Source: Cudoniella acicularis (taxonomy: Eukaryota; Ascomycota; Leotiomycetes; Helotiales; Helotiaceae). Taken from it: DNA of 38,299 nucleotides. The notes beneath the pieces are model-generated. The model did no database searches. It was not told where the DNA came from and was given only the letters and a program-made list of their open reading frames with translations. The DNA lies in the NCBI GenBank assembly GCA_013054445.1, contig JAAMPI010000424.1:1-38299 (forward strand), in the 5' to 3' direction. Within the stretch, counting starts at the first letter, position 1; each line of letters starts with the position of its first letter. Shown piece after piece: positions 9,080-19,644 of the stretch. Both the position numbers and the translations under genes were made by a program.

Positions 9080-9671
9080 CATGGCTTTTCGCAATATGAG
9101 CATAGTTAGAGATGATCTGGTTATAAGGTAAGATTCGTTATCTTTGCAATGGCAGCGGATTGATACTTAAAACTGGCTAGCAAATAAAAACCAATCAAGC
9201 CTCTACCTAAACTTCTGTTCAAATACTTTCCTATAAAGTATTATCCTTCTCTTCAACAGGGGTTTCGGCGCAGGCCAAATTTCAAGGTTACTTAAACGTA
9301 CCTCAATCCTGTCGCTTAAACCACCCTTGCTCCTCACTGCAATATACGAAGCGCTATATGTAATACAATCCATGTATTCATGCCGCTTAGTAATGCTTCC
9401 GGAGAACCTGGGAAGGAGATTACGGATTTGTTTGGCGATCGGGATTCAATAGTGTCGAGCTGATCGCCGGCAGGAGATAAGGAATAACTACCGATATTTT
9501 AAACTCCGAATATTTCACTCCGGCGTCCGGATCAGGTGAATTGAATATGTATTTATTCACAAAGCTCACTAACACTTTTGCCAAGATGTCAGCAAAACAA
9601 TAATCGTCCGAATCAAAATCAGTCATTCTGAAGCAATTTGCGAAATCTCGGAAAGCATTACTCTTGTTATC
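9080..9671. other. Intergenic upstream of the isochorismatase-like gene
   Basis: No gene supported. It holds the probable promoter of the gene at 9672. No clear TATA or CCAAT pair stands out. Confidence 0.45.
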
Positions 9672-10268
9672 ATGGCGGCACCATTCAACCCTAAGAAGAC
9701 GGCCCTTCTACTTCTCGACCTCCAAGTCGGCTTCGTACAACGACTGCCACAAGACAGTTCAGTCGTCGACAACGCAGCATCAGCTATTGCGATCGCTCGC
9801 CAGCATGGAGCCCACATCGCATATATCAGAGCCGCGCTCGACGAGGCCGAAATCGAGGCTATCCCAGATCATAGCGAAACTTTTGCCAGCTTCAAGGGAA
9901 GCAAAGAGATGAGGGCCGCGATACATCCCAACGCGCCGACGACTCAAATCCACCCAAAACTGGCGCCCAAGGATGGCGACTTCATCCATACGAAAACCAG
10001 ATACGGTGTATTCATGACTGGTCCGTCTAAAGCTCTGTTAGACGACTTCGCCGCCAACGGAATCGACACTGTCATTATCGGTGGAGTGGTAACTTCGGGA
10101 GCCGTACTGAGTGTGGTGAGACAGCTGAGCGATTTGGACTTTCAGCTTGTGGTGCTGGAGGATTGTTGTGCAGATCATGATGCTGAGGTGCACAAAGTGC
10201 TTTGTGAAAAAGTGTTTCCGACGCAGGCTAAGGTCATTAAGACGTCGGAGTTGGACAGTTTGTTCTGA
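9672..10268 (+). CDS. Isochorismatase-fold hydrolase lacking the catalytic cysteine
   Basis: The 198-residue single-exon protein spans the whole isochorismatase-like fold. Residues 10-21 (TALLLLDLQVGF) carry the usual Asp (D16), and FIHTKTRYGVF (104-114) carries the usual Lys (K108). In nicotinamidase-type relatives a Cys follows the G-x-x-T motif; here the stretch is GGVVTSGAVLSVV (137-149), with Gly143 in its place. The cysteine-less layout is known from true isochorismatases such as PhzD and from a large group of uncharacterised fungal and bacterial relatives, so the protein is probably not a cysteine amidase; the substrate is unknown. EDCCADHDAEVHKVL closes the domain. ATG context is CATCATGG. 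No intron or break is visible, unlike every neighbour within 4 kb. Confidence 0.88.
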   Translation: MAAPFNPKKTALLLLDLQVGFVQRLPQDSSVVDNAASAIAIARQHGAHIAYIRAALDEAEIEAIPDHSETFASFKGSKEMRAAIHPNAPTTQIHPKLAPKDGDFIHTKTRYGVFMTGPSKALLDDFAANGIDTVIIGGVVTSGAVLSVVRQLSDLDFQLVVLEDCCADHDAEVHKVLCEKVFPTQAKVIKTSELDSLF

Positions 10269-10389
10269 ATGACTGTGAGCTAAGCACTAGCGGGTGTCAT
10301 TTTAAGATTTGGAAACGTCTGTTCTAAACAATGTATTTGAAAGCAAACGTCATTCTGTACCTTAAAAATTTAGAGTGATGTTTATAGCC

Positions 10390-10560
10390 AGAGACATGCG
10401 AAGCAAGTTTAAGCAAATCCACCAAGATAGCCATCCTGCAAAGTGAAGTAATGCAGCTTGAAGATGAACCAAAACCGTGCAAGTGTTATCTGTAAAAGCG
10501 AATAAGGATCTCTGTATCTGGAACAGAGAACTCTTTCCTAGTGAGAAAGTTGTTAATATA
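10390..10560 (+). pseudogene. Partial degenerate duplicate of one CxxC module of copy C
   Basis: Bases 10397-10556 align with 11132-11276: AAATCCACCAAGATAGCC matches AAATCCACAAAGATCGCC, and CCAAAACCGTGCAAG matches CCCAAACCGTGCAAG. After the shared CAAG the second Cys codon is lost by a small shift (GTGTTATC against TTTTGTC) and a TAA follows. It is a solo coding fragment lying about 300 bp before copy C on the same strand, so a local partial tandem duplication is likely. Confidence 0.6.
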
Positions 10561-10859
10561 TAAGCCTAGCAAGAAGGAAGATATAAAAAAAATACTAGTT
10601 ACTTATTAATACTCATTGTTTAATGTGACTTCGCGGAGTAGACCGCTAATGGCAGCAGGCGGTCAACGGAGGAAGCAACTTTCCTGTCGATAGCTGCTCA
10701 TATGGAATAAGACGATGTCAGGCAGAGTGGGTTCTAAAAATAAATGAGGTATTCCCTACTTGACCAATGTTTAGCAACCCTCTAAATGACAGTTTAGCAC
10801 AATTCTGCGCCTCGGTCGTAACCATCCCCCTTACTGTATCCATGGCTACACTCCCTAGC

Positions 10860-13653
10860 GCCGATCCCTAAGCACTTACATCGAAACGCATACAGCAATT
10901 CAAAATGGGGCAAAGAAGCTCACGAAATTCGGGTTCTCCATCTCGAAGGACCCCAAGCCTTGCAGGCTCTGCCTCGACAAGGACCTTCGAATACAGCAAC
11001 TAGAGGCCCAACGGGTAGCGGAAAATGGCACCAAACCTTATGATTCGTGTCGCGAAAAAAACCTTCAAATCCAGCAACTAGAGCATGAACGCCTAGAATC
11101 GGAGAGGCTACCCAAAGAATGCGAACCATGTTTTAGTAAATCCACAAAGATCGCCGTTCTACAAAAGGAACTACAACGCGAAAGGGGACCCAAACCGTGC
11201 AAGTTTTGTCTGCTAAAGCAAATGAGGATCTTTGGCTTGAGTAGACAACTTTCTATGGAGGGAAAGCCGATAATATGTGCACCCTGCCGCATGAAAGATG
11301 CGCGGATTTATGAACTGAGAAAGAAGTTGGAGGCTGGAGTACAACCCGAGGCTTTTAGCACTTTCCTGAGATACATTGACCAAGGCTGAGATGCTGCTCG
11401 CTTTAAGCTGTGAAGGGCTCTGAGGAAGTCTGCGTCTAGTGAAGCTTTGGTTGGTCAGAGTGGCGCTATCCGCAATGTTAACACGGAATCGATATTTTTG
11501 AAGATGAACCAACATATTCGACGAGACCAAACTATTACCAATAGGCAACAGATACCCCAAACCGGAACCAGGCGTGTTGAAGTCGATTTCGGCGAGATCC
11601 AGAGGCGACAAGGAGTGGTGGCTGTTGGGAACAAAAAGTCTACAAACCCTAAGTACCTGTATTTCGGGAACGGCAAGAAGGCCAAATATCCGTTAGATAT
11701 CCGAAGCATCTGAAGCAGGTACGCCAGAAGTCTTGATAGGGCTGCGAAAGGAAGAAGGCGTGGAGAACCGGCAGTAGCAGTCAGCGCAGACAAGGAGCGA
11801 AACGATAGAAATCCAAATCGTCCAGGAAAGGACAAGGAGCGTGATGAGAAAGATCCAAATCGTCGAGGAAATAAAATTTATGTTGGATATCCGAGACAGC
11901 AATCGCAGGATGTTGGCAACAAAGAGATGGCGTTGAGTGTCAAGAAAAAGTCGACTGAAACAGGTTTACACGATCCTCGGTGCAAGTCTTGGGAGAGAGA
12001 ACGTATAAGTTCCAAGAGATTTTCCGATAATGAGGGACTGGAAGAGGACATCAAAGCTCAGGTCAAAAGATTGGCCCTTTCCAAGCACATAGCCCTTCAA
12101 AGAATGCAGCTATTGACGAACGGGAACAAGGCCAAGTCACAAAAGGAACCTGACCTAGTAGAATATCAGCCGGAAAAGACAACAAACATCGGAAGAGCAA
12201 CGCAAGAAGTCAAAATATTGCAAGAGAAGCCAAGCATTCCAGATGTGGAAAGTGCTTCGCCGACGCAGAAAGACGAGATCGACCCAGCGCAAATGTCAAG
12301 AGGGATAAAGGAGCACAAATCGATACTTGGCAATGCCACAGAAATGACGGAAAGAACACTGATTTTATTCAATTTGGAACCCATAACCAAGCAACTCGAG
12401 AGGTGTCCTCTGACCGACGTGGAAACCATAAATTTAACAGAATTGCCAAATCCGATCTAGGTGGAAGCCATAAATTTGAAGGACGTAGACGAGCGAACTT
12501 TGGTGTGTGAGTGATGCCCTCAAGCTACTCGGATTACGAACGAGGGCTAAAATTGAAAACTTTCCAAACGCTTTTTCCTCCTTACTTAGGAAGAAAGGTT
12601 CAAGAACAAAAGAGGATCCCCTAGCGACGACCAAACCAGGTACGGACTCATCAACTGCCCAAGAAACTTCGAGTATCGCTAGATCACGGATGGGGTCGGT
12701 CTCAAGTACCATTTTTGTATTAAGATCGGCCCAAAGGCTTGGAAATGGAGGAAAAGGCACCCGAGAAACGAAAACAAAGTCCTGGGGTTATCCAGAAATG
12801 GATCTACCTACCCCAAAGATTTCTGACGATAACTTCCACAGTGCATTGTCGTTGTCGACCAATTCGGTGGCATCGAAAGTCGAGAGATATACCGAAAACC
12901 TAAAAGAATTTCAACTGGAGAAAACTATCTCTGGAGAGACACAGGCTTCTAGCCTACCCGATACAACGGAGAAAACACCCGAAGACGAGATTTCTGGAAA
13001 AGGAGAGAACGCTAATTGGGAGGAAAACAGGACCGAGGACTGTTTTTGCCATAATTGCGCTGATTTGAAGGCACAACTTGGGAAAGCAAACGAACTCATT
13101 GAGCTCTATTAGCCACTAGTGGAGGTTGCGAAAGACATACGCCTTCGACTCATGACCAGCCAAAAGCCCAGGAGGGCAGTAATAGAAGAAAGGAGTAAAG
13201 CAATGCAGCAGCGCACGACGGCAATGTGGTGGCAGACATGAATTTGTTCAAGATTCGACGTTTGACCTTCGGCCGGAAGCATGAGGGACTCTTCAAAGAC
13301 CTGTACGGTGTACCGATTTATGCTATCCTAAAGATGACCATAATCTCGCCAAGCTTATAAGACTGCCGGCGATCAGAGATATCTTAAATTGGAGGGCCTC
13401 CTTGGTCAGCCGCGGATCTTTCACACCAGCAACGCCCTGCAAGGAGGCAGACGACAAGTATCTTGAGCTTGAGCGTAAGCTCAAGGAGATTTCGAAGGTA
13501 ACGGAAGATGTGACTGACCTCGGAGACTGGAATAAGATGCCTGAGGTTGGCGAGATATACGAGGAGATGGGGGAATTGGTGACGAAGTTGATGAAGATGA
13601 ACGACGAGAGAAGGCGTCTGAGCCACGGTTTGACCCCTGAACCTCCTTCTTAA
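10860..13653 (+). pseudogene. Family copy C: long CxxC/coiled-coil gene, broken by stops and frameshifts
   Basis: One frame (start about 10860, no ATG) reads five modules of KPCxxC-x5-IxxL type at 10945-11310 (PCRLCLDKDLRIQQLE, PCKFCLLKQMRIFGL, CAPCRMKDARIYELRKKLE among them), continuing through charged sequence to 12458 with TGA at 11387, 11411, 11711 and TAG at 12458. Near 12500 the reading moves to another frame (SDALKLLGLRTRAKIENF) that ends in a sixth module, CHNCADLKAQLGKANELIELY, and TAG 13110. After a further shift comes AAHDGNVVADMNLFK and the C-terminal domain, with one more shift near 13335, ending at TAA 13653. All the stops can come from CGA or CAG by one transition. An intact gene would encode roughly 900 residues. 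Function unknown; paired cysteines plus heptads suggest a zinc-binding, self-associating protein (inference). Confidence 0.6.
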
Positions 13654-14795
13654 ACTCGAATTTCGGGAATCGGGAGGCGGACGAAGTTTCAGCCTGAGAG
13701 GGTCACTGGAAATAATTGAGCCAAAAATACCAGATATATTGGGGAGATGGTGTATTCTGAACGCAAAAGCGAAAGCGTACAACTGCAAGTGTCTGCGGGT
13801 GACGAAGGTTGATGTTTCTGGCGATAGAAAGTCATTGGAAGAATTTCCCTTGGGATGATGTGAAGTAGAACAGGTAAAAAATGTAGTGTGTATATCTTAG
13901 AAAACGGCTGACTCCCTGGACCGGATGATATTCTTTGGAGACAGTTGGCCTGTTGGTGATGCCTGGCGCTGGATTATGAGGGAGAGATCGCTGGCGAGGA
14001 AGGCATTGACGCATTTGCACACAAGGTTAAATCGGGAGTTGAAGTTCCCAACTCAATAGTGAGCAGAATTCTCTCCAGCTGCCTTCAAACATTGGGTTTC
14101 CTTGCCGGGGTTTCGATTTCTTGATAATTGGTCATGTGACGAAACCAATATCCTTCAAGCAGGTTTAGTACACCCTTGGGATGACTGGAATCGTGTAGTC
14201 CATCAAGATAAAGCAATTCTTTCCTTAATGGTGTCAAACTCAATTCTCAAACATCTGGTTTTGCAAGTTCAGATGACTGGTCATGTGACAAGGGGGCATC
14301 TTTAAGCCCATCAACTCTTTTCGACAGGGGTCCAGCTCTGATAGCTAGACTCATAAAGATTGCTCAGCCATGGTGCTGACTGAGGAGAGCTGCCTCTTTT
14401 GACATTGGGAGCAGGATGGGTACGGTGGCTCGTCCCGGACGGGAATCTGCCCGTGTTGTGCACTCGTGGCTTATTGTAAGACAATGCAGGTGCCAGGCGT
14501 TGAAGGTGCATACGAGGCCATAGGTGGCCTCTTCTCTCTCGTCTGCTGTCCCACAAACAAGGCAGATGTGGGAGCTATTCGCAGCTTCGTCAGTGGCGGC
14601 CCATACATAGATAGTGAAGAAGAGTGTGAAGTCTAGAATGTGGGGTAAAAGAGCGGACCAAGCGACCAAACAGCCGGCACTTTCAAACACGCTTCGATAC
14701 GAAAGACCCGAGTGCGAAGACCCGGACAGAGCTATTGCATGAGAAAAGAGGCTGCGCGTGAGGCCACATTAAGGAAAGGTGAAAATGGAATTCAG
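13654..14795. other. Intergenic; no gene supported
   Basis: Open frames here have no ATG of note or recognisable motif. The word TGGTCATGTGAC appears twice (about 14128 and 14278), 150 bp apart. The right part becomes GC-richer and leads into the HEM1 promoter. Confidence 0.5.
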
Positions 14796-14808
14796 CCAAT
14801 TGGCCAAT
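14796..14808. promoter_or_regulatory. Double CCAAT box upstream of HEM1
   Basis: CCAATTGGCCAAT places two direct CCAAT boxes 8 bp apart, with an ATTGG between, about 285 bp before the HEM1 start. CCAAT is the site of the HAP (NF-Y-like) complex, known to control haem and iron genes in fungi. Occupancy here is inference. A C/T-rich tract at about 14965-15010 may be the core promoter. Confidence 0.5.
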
Positions 14809-15089
14809 CACGCGCGCCGGTATCTGCTTATACGCTTATAAGCTTATGAAAAAAAAAGTTGGTGGCCTTGGTGGCCGGAGATGCGAAAGCCGACCATCAT
14901 CCGGCTGCATCAACCGCATCGCATCCCACATAGCGCTGGACGACATCGACATCTACATAACCCACCCCCTCTCTCCCACTCTTGGTCCGTCAACACCTCT
15001 TTTCGCCTTTTCCTTTGACAGGAATCGTCTCGAAAAACCTCACTTCACACCTCCACCCCCCACCCATCTGCCGTACCCGATCCGCCACC

Positions 15090-17007
15090 ATGGACGCCGT
15101 TCTTCGTCAGTCGAAGTCGATGTGTCCGTTCCTGATGAAGACTTCACCCGCAACTCTTCGCTCTCTATCGACCACCACCGCGACTCGCCATGCCTCTCCC
15201 GGTGGCGGCAGCATGTCCAACTTGCAGACAATTGCCCGCCGCTGCCCCATCATGGGCCAAGCGCTCGCCGTCCAGACCGCAAAGTCCGGAAAGGTCGGTG
15301 TCGGTCTTGGAGGCGTCGCAGCTCTCGGAGCCATGAGAGCCTTCACCGGAAAGGCAAGCACTGGAAAGGCACGTCTGCATACCAGCCGCTCCGAGAAAGC
15401 CAGGGCAATTGAGGATACTTTGTTTGGTCGCGAGCATGGTCAGCATGGTACGTTTTCTGGTCGCAAAACCTTTTACCCCGCTAACTTTCCAAGTCCCGTA
15501 TCCCCAACACGTCAAACCGGTCCGACAACCCACCCAGCAGACGACTCACCACCACAAGAATGCCGTCAAGTTCGATTACGAGGGATTCTACAATGCCGAG
15601 TTGGACAAGAAGCACAAGGACAAGTCTTACCGCTACTTCAACAACATCAATCGTCTGGCCAAGGAGTTTCCCAAGGCGCACATGTCCAACAAGAATGAGC
15701 GAGTCACAGTCTGGTGCTCCAATGACTATCTTGGAATGGGAAGAAATCCTCAAGTTCTGAAGACTATGCACGAAACTCTGGAAGAATATGGTGCTGGTGC
15801 TGGTGGAACCCGAAATATATCCGGTCACAATCAACATGCGGTGAGCCTGGAAGCCACAATTGCAAAATTGCACGCCAAGGATGCAGCGTTGGTGTTTACG
15901 TCTTGCTACGTGGCCAACGATGCGACTCTTGCTACGCTAGGTAGTAAATTGCCCGATTGTGTAATTTTGTCGGACAGCTTGAATCATGCTTCTATGATTC
16001 AGGGAATTCGCCACTCCGGAGCAAAGAAGATTGTCTTCAAACACAATGATCTTGCGGATTTGGAAGCCAAACTGGCTAGCCTACCACCGGACGTACCCAA
16101 AATTATTGCTTTCGAGTCCGTGTATAGCATGTGTGGTTCAATTGGTCCAATCGAGGGAATATGCGACTTGGCTGAAAAGTACGGAGCACTAACATTTCTC
16201 GATGAAGTCCATGCTGTAGGCATGTATGGACCACACGGCGCTGGAGTAGCAGAACATCTCGATTATGAAGCACATGTTAATGGCAAACCACACGGAACAA
16301 TCATGGATCGTGTGGACATTATTACCGGAACTCTTGGAAAAGCCTATGGCTGTGTAGGAGGCTACATTGCAGGTTCCCACAAGATGGTTGACACCATCCG
16401 TTCTCTCGCACCAGGATTCATCTTTACCACCTCTCTCCCTCCAGCAACCATGGCGGGCGCCAAAACAGCCATTGATTACCAAATGGAATACCAAGGTGAC
16501 CGCCGACTACAACAACTCCACACTCGCGCTGTCAAGGACTCTCTTTCAGCGCGCGATATTCCTGTCATCCCCAACCCCAGTCACATTATCCCCGTGCTGG
16601 TAGGAAATGCTGAACTCGCAAAGAAGGCATCAGATATGCTCTTAGATACCCACGACATTTATGTCCAATCCATCAACTACCCCACTGTTCCAGTCGGACA
16701 GGAACGTCTCCGCATCACACCCACACCCGGTCATACCCGTGAATTCCGCGAACATCTCGTCTCAGCACTCGATTCTGTCTGGAACGAGCTTGGCATCAAG
16801 CGCACTAGCGAATGGGCCAAGGAAGGCGGCTTCATCGGCGTAGGCGAGCCTGACGTCAAAGAACCCGAACCCCTCTGGACCGATGCCCAACTCGGCGTCG
16901 ACCAAGTGGTAAAGGAAATGAAGGCCACGGGTCCTCTAGGCGTCATGGAAGCACTCCTCGAACGCGAGAGAGAGGAGATGGCCAGGGCCGTTTCTGCTAC
17001 TGCTTAA
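15090..17007 (+). CDS. HEM1: 5-aminolevulinate synthase, mitochondrial (first step of haem synthesis)
   Basis: Exons 15090-15447 and 15494-17007 join across a 46-bp GT-AG intron with a CTAAC branch point, giving 623 residues, normal for filamentous fungi. The enzyme condenses glycine and succinyl-CoA with PLP in the mitochondrial matrix. The start is ATG in CCGCCACCATGG. The N-terminal presequence is Ser/Arg-rich and carries two Cys-Pro haem-regulatory motifs (SMCPF near residue 12, RRCPIMG near 52). The catalytic core starts at [20 protein letters not shown]. It includes [28 protein letters not shown], the PLP-Asp motif [10 protein letters not shown] and the Schiff-base lysine in TGTLGKAYG (K402). 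The tail after residue 540 is the acidic extension usual in ascomycetes. The gene converges on the coiled-coil gene downstream. Confidence 0.97.
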
Positions 17008-17985
17008 TCTATTCCCTATTTCCTGCAAGCCACTTCATCGCGGCTACCAATGCAGAATAGGGAGAGGAGAAGAGATGCTCATCGGACCCGAAACCACCTT
17101 CTTTCGAGCGGACGGACGTGCAAATTATTGATGATGGATGTTTTGCTATGAATTGATATCAGCTTCAAATGGAGATTCCAAGATCTCGGATCTGGGTCTC
17201 TTCTAGCTTCAATTGATTGATGAAAATACAAATGAAAATACATTTTGAGTTGATCACCGGATGGTTGATCACCCGCTCACATATATACTTCTCTCTTGAA
17301 TCTTGATTGTTGTGAAGCATGTGAAATGTGAAATATGATAAATTATTTCGGTTGTGTTGGCAATGTAACCCCTTTTCCCCTTTCTCTCATGTCCCACTAA
17401 GAATATAGGGAGGTGATGACCTCAAAGGCCCCAGAAGCCTCCACCAGTGGTACAGAGCAGAGCACGGCATCAAATCGGCACGTTACACATGACTTCACCG
17501 CGAACTACAGAAAGATTTGGAGAAGGTGATTGATTGATTCATTGATCTCGTCTGGTGGATGTACTGTACTTTGCAACTAGCTGTACCATCATGCAACCCG
17601 AAAGAAGGACGCCGTGACATAATATGCGCTGTCTGTTTGGCCCCCTTCCCAATGTCTTCCCACAAACTGAACGGAAAAGGCACCCGAATAAACAAAACCA
17701 AACGCCACCCATGTTATGTCCCACCATGCAAGTACAGCTTTGCCCATGCTAGACGTATCCACACAATGAAAAAGGCCCCGGGTATCAATAACAACGAACA
17801 TGCGTACGCCTATGCCGAATCAAGCCTGCAAAGTCCACATCGTCACCATTCCTTCTTTCGTTCATTCTGCCCCGTGATCTTTGTATCCAGAAAGATAGTA
17901 ATTCCGCAATGCAATGTCATGCAACACTCTCATCCTCTACATCTTTCGCGCCATATAAGGATATTGTAAGGATACTCAACAAAGG
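17008..17985. other. Convergent intergenic region
   Basis: Holds the 3' ends of HEM1 and of the coiled-coil gene on the other strand. A 136-codon open frame at 17559 has no recognisable domain and lies where 3' UTRs are expected; it is not called. No repeats seen. Confidence 0.55.
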
Positions 17986-19644
17986 TTATCGAACCTCGTA
18001 ACCCAGACATAGAGCCAAAGCACTCTCTACCCCTTCCTCGAGCATGCCAACTTGCTCTTTCAACCCCTTGTTTTCTGCTCTCAATAAGCCGACTGTATCC
18101 CATGCTACACTGGCATCTTTCCCTCGACAGTTGCTGCATCCTTCCTCGCCGAGGCCAATCCCACCGAATTCGTCTTTTCCCTCCGCGGGACTCGCTGGAC
18201 TAATTCCTTGTATAATCTTTTGAAATGTCGATTTTTGTTGAAGCGGAACTTTGGGACGCATGGAAGGCGGATTCGTATTTGTTACCATCCTCGCAAAAGC
18301 AGCTTGATGTATCTCGGGTGTGCTGTCTCTGGTACTCAATCCACTTAACGTGGGACTTCTACTCCTCGAAAACACACTCTCTGCTCCTCCAGACTCGGCA
18401 TCTGAATCTCCTTCTACGCTCATATCTGCTGACCCTCTCCATTTTTTCCGGTCTCGACTTGTTGGAGAGGCAGCATTCGCGATACCAAGGTCTTCTTCTG
18501 GGTCTGTGACTGTGATGGGTCGACGGCCGTTGCCTTTAACTAGTGCTATTGATTTTTCCCGTGCTTCTTTCTCTTCTGCTCTGGCTTTCTTTTCGATTGC
18601 CAGTTCGGTGGCAAGTTCGGCGATTGTGGCATCTTGGGCAGACACTCTTGTTGCCATGTCCTCTAACTGTTGACGTAAACATTGTGCTCTTGTTGATGCT
18701 TCTTCTAATTCGTCTGCAATCGCGGATTTCTCGGCGTTGAGTTCGTGGAGGGAGAGTGTGCGAAGCTTGTAGGCTGTCTGCAATTGTAGAAGTATTCCTT
18801 CAGCATTCATGAGCAGATTTTTGAAGGCGGCTGGAGAGAAAGGGTCTGGTGGACTGCCTTGTGGGAAAAGAGCAGCATTTATGTCGAGCGAGAGGTATTC
18901 GTCGTCGTTTATCATTTCGGCGGGCAGTTGTATTGCCTTGACAGGTGTTTTTGGGGAAGTGAAGAAATTGAACCTCGACGTTACAGGTTTTGCAGGTGCA
19001 GGTTCCAATGCCTGCAAGGTCGGTCTCTTTTGCAGCTTCCCAGATTGCCGTTCGGGAGAATTCGACCTGGTTGAAGACATGGAAGGTGGTGGCGGGAGTT
19101 CCTTTTCTGCAAGCGGTACACCCACACCCAGCGAGACTGGAGCAGAAGATCCGGAAAACCACGAAGCCAAGCCCCCTCTCGATTTATCTGCGACTTTAAT
19201 CAAGCCTTCCTTATCCCCAGTGAGTGTAGGCATGAACTCGCCCTCAATCTTCTCCCTCGTCAGGCTTCTCTCCGGCGATTTTGAATTTGGGCGGAAGGTG
19301 CGGAAGGGTAATAGGGCCGTCAGTGCACGTTGGTGGCCTCGAGATTGGCGTGGCAGATCAGATTTCTCATGTGCGGAGGCGATGTTTCGAGTTGATCGAG
19401 TCGTGAGGGCTTCGGACGGAGGTGTAGAATGGTTGGGCTCGAACGAGAGAGTGGTGCAATCAGCTTCAGCATTGCCGGCGGCGTAGTAATCCTCTGCCCA
19501 TACTTTCTGCAGCGACGAGTCTCTGGAGGGGGTGTTGGCGGAAGAAAGAGTTCGACGGTGCGAGTGCGAGGGTTTAGGGAGAGGTTTGTCTTGGTACGAG
19601 TAGTCGTAGTCGTAGTCGTAGTCTTCGTTGGATAAGTTTTGCAT
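17986..19644 (-). CDS. Conserved-type fungal coiled-coil protein, function unknown
   Basis: Single exon, 552 residues from the first real ATG (ATGCAAAAC, complement of 19642-19644); an upstream TTG-led extension of three codons is not used. The N-terminal 260 residues are Ser/Pro-rich and probably disordered, starting with DYDYDYDYSYQDKPLP and containing ELPPPPSMSSTRS. A folded-looking stretch LSLDINAALFPQGSPPDPFSPAAFKNLL precedes a coiled coil of about 100 residues (AYKLRTLSLHELNAEKSAI, then LRQQLEDMATRVSAQ, AELATELAIEKKARAEEKEA). After a Ser-rich linker the C-terminus has CSNCRGKDASVAWDTVG, a single CxxC, and a second short coil LLRAENKGLKEQVGML. No catalytic motif or membrane segment. Such proteins are usually scaffolds (inference). 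Confidence 0.8.
   Translation of the reverse strand: MQNLSNEDYDYDYDYSYQDKPLPKPSHSHRRTLSSANTPSRDSSLQKVWAEDYYAAGNAEADCTTLSFEPNHSTPPSEALTTRSTRNIASAHEKSDLPRQSRGHQRALTALLPFRTFRPNSKSPERSLTREKIEGEFMPTLTGDKEGLIKVADKSRGGLASWFSGSSAPVSLGVGVPLAEKELPPPPSMSSTRSNSPERQSGKLQKRPTLQALEPAPAKPVTSRFNFFTSPKTPVKAIQLPAEMINDDEYLSLDINAALFPQGSPPDPFSPAAFKNLLMNAEGILLQLQTAYKLRTLSLHELNAEKSAIADELEEASTRAQCLRQQLEDMATRVSAQDATIAELATELAIEKKARAEEKEAREKSIALVKGNGRRPITVTDPEEDLGIANAASPTSRDRKKWRGSADMSVEGDSDAESGGAESVFSRSRSPTLSGLSTRDSTPEIHQAAFARMVTNTNPPSMRPKVPLQQKSTFQKIIQGISPASPAEGKDEFGGIGLGEEGCSNCRGKDASVAWDTVGLLRAENKGLKEQVGMLEEGVESALALCLGYEVR

Noticed and set aside
14364..14690. 108-codon minus-strand frame with two CxxC-like pairs upstream of HEM1
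   Set aside because: It opens on GTG and has no repeat relation to the CxxC modules of copy C; likely chance.
17559..17969. 136-codon open frame between HEM1 and the coiled-coil gene
   Set aside because: It lies where two 3' UTRs converge, has His/Arg/Ser-rich composition and no recognisable domain.
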